A stretch of DNA of 6,456 bases from Bacteroidota bacterium. Its GTDB lineage: Bacteria; Bacteroidota; Bacteroidia; Flavobacteriales_F; PHOS-HE28. Shown one piece after another: positions 5,859 through 6,456 of the stretch. Position 1 is the stretch's first letter; each line of letters opens with the position of its first letter. Location of the stretch: assembly GCA_023430945.1 (NCBI GenBank), contig JAEYYE010000167.1, positions 1 through 6,456 of the forward strand, given 5' to 3'. Under the pieces are notes generated by a model that saw only the letters and a program-made list of their open reading frames with translations, did not search any database and had not been told where the DNA came from. Position numbers and translations under genes: made by a program.

Positions 5859-6328
5859 GATACCAGATCGGTCGCTGTTCTTTCTCCAAGTTGCTCCGCT
5901 AATCCGATCAGCAAACCTTCCACACCTCGGATGTAGCACAACCTGTAAACATCTTCATACTGCACGATCTCGCCGGCCACTTCAGCACCATGTCCAGCAA
6001 GTCTGGTCACCAGCTCATCAAGCTTCTCCACGGTGAACATCAAACGCAGATAGCCGAGTGAATTCACCGGAGCGGTTCGATGATCGGAAACAATGGCGGG
6101 TGAAAGGAACCTGGAGAGCTCCAGACGGTTTTGTCCGTCAGGCGTCACCATCATGGCGATCTCCACCGACTGGTCGCCGAGACCTGTCACGCGCCCGGCC
6201 CATTCGCCTTCCACCATCATCCGTCCTTCGAGCTGCAACCCGATCTCCTGGAAGAATGCGATGGCCTTATCCAGGGACTCGACCACGATCCCCATGTTGT
6301 GCATGATGGGAAACTTTGCTGTGCTCAT
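5855..6328 (-). CDS. VOC-family (glyoxalase/dioxygenase-fold) protein
   Basis: A 157-residue protein with two beta-alpha-beta-beta-beta modules of the vicinal oxygen chelate superfamily. Module 1 starts with HNMGIVVESLDKAIAFFQEIG (His10 at its start) and includes RLEL (68-71, Glu70). Module 2 starts at LGYLRLMFTVEKLDELV and ends with YRLCYIRGVEGLLIGLAEQL (128-147, Glu137). His10, Glu70 and Glu137 sit where metal ligands are expected. The usual His at the start of module 2 is not present; the equivalent stretch reads YLRLMF, so metal binding may be altered or use three ligands. Reaction unknown: VOC members include lyases, isomerases, dioxygenases and resistance proteins. It lies 28 nt downstream of another VOC gene and overlaps the RibD-C-like gene by 4 nt, so these form an operon. 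Confidence 0.93.
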   Translation of the reverse strand: MSTAKFPIMHNMGIVVESLDKAIAFFQEIGLQLEGRMMVEGEWAGRVTGLGDQSVEIAMMVTPDGQNRLELSRFLSPAIVSDHRTAPVNSLGYLRLMFTVEKLDELVTRLAGHGAEVAGEIVQYEDVYRLCYIRGVEGLLIGLAEQLGERTATDLVS

Positions 6329-6356
6329 AAGTGTTGATCAGTTATTCGCTCGAAGA

Positions 6357-6456
6357 TCATTCCTTCGGGAACTTGCTCACATCCATGTGGAACACTTCCC
6401 AGATGTGGCCGTCGAGATCATTGAAACTTCGCGTGTACATGAAGGGATATTCCTCG
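6357..6456 (-). CDS. VOC-family protein, C-terminal fragment (5' end outside window)
   Basis: Only the last 32 codons and the TGA stop (6357-6359) are in the window. They read through YPFMYTRSFNDLDGHIWEVF and end in MDVSKFPKE. The DLDGHIWE block is the typical closing strand of VOC-family proteins, where the Glu is the last metal ligand. It lies 28 nt upstream of the second VOC gene on the same strand and is probably the upstream gene of the same operon. Full length, start and first module cannot be seen. Confidence 0.82.
   Translation of the reverse strand, partial: EEYPFMYTRSFNDLDGHIWEVFHMDVSKFPKE

Noticed and set aside
5859..5939. Longer start (ATG at 5939) for the RibD-C-like gene
   Set aside because: The 27 extra residues show no family similarity and overlap the VOC gene; the ATG at 5858 precedes the conserved N-terminus.

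Overview
The window looks like a chromosomal stretch of a moderately high-GC Bacteroidota, most plausibly a Flavobacteriales-type environmental or wastewater lineage. This is inferred from protein style. Two large secreted proteins carry N-terminal modules typical of the phylum: a 'FQGVARD...LSVPYAF' module and a 'G..SWSVGQ...GIQQP' module. Ribosome binding sites are weak or absent, as is usual in that phylum. All genes except one lie on the minus strand.

Left third (1-3119, minus strand): a probable two-gene unit for exported structural or adhesive proteins. The upstream gene (2157-3119) encodes a 320-residue secreted protein ending in two tandem DxNxD-type putative Ca-binding repeats. It is followed after 23 nt by a very long reading frame (711 codons, starting at 2133 and still open at base 1) for a Cys/Asp-rich exported protein. 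That protein is built from MopE-type putative metal-binding repeats (DxDxDG ... DCDD ... EICDGxDNDCDGxxDEG), Cys-rich linkers and an unassigned Cys-rich segment. It is the dominant feature of the window and runs off the left edge.

Middle (3120-3982): an apparently gene-free 199-bp gap, a minus-strand SRPBCC/AHSA1-domain gene (3319-3834), and a 148-bp divergent intergenic region that should hold promoters for both flanking genes.

Right (3983-6456): a plus-strand exported alpha/beta hydrolase (3983-4798) converges on a minus-strand run of small genes. In transcription order these are a VOC-family protein (cut by the right edge), a second VOC-family protein, a RibD-C/dihydrofolate-reductase-like protein (overlapping the previous gene by ATGA), and a DoxX-like membrane protein. 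Small SRPBCC, VOC, DHFR-like and DoxX-like genes often occur near each other in Bacteroidota genomes. Their substrates cannot be read from the sequence.

No RNA gene, mobile element, CRISPR array, origin or convincing intrinsic terminator was seen. The most unusual element is the mosaic repeat protein at the left, especially its 106-residue Cys-rich insertion. The rest is ordinary accessory or housekeeping content.
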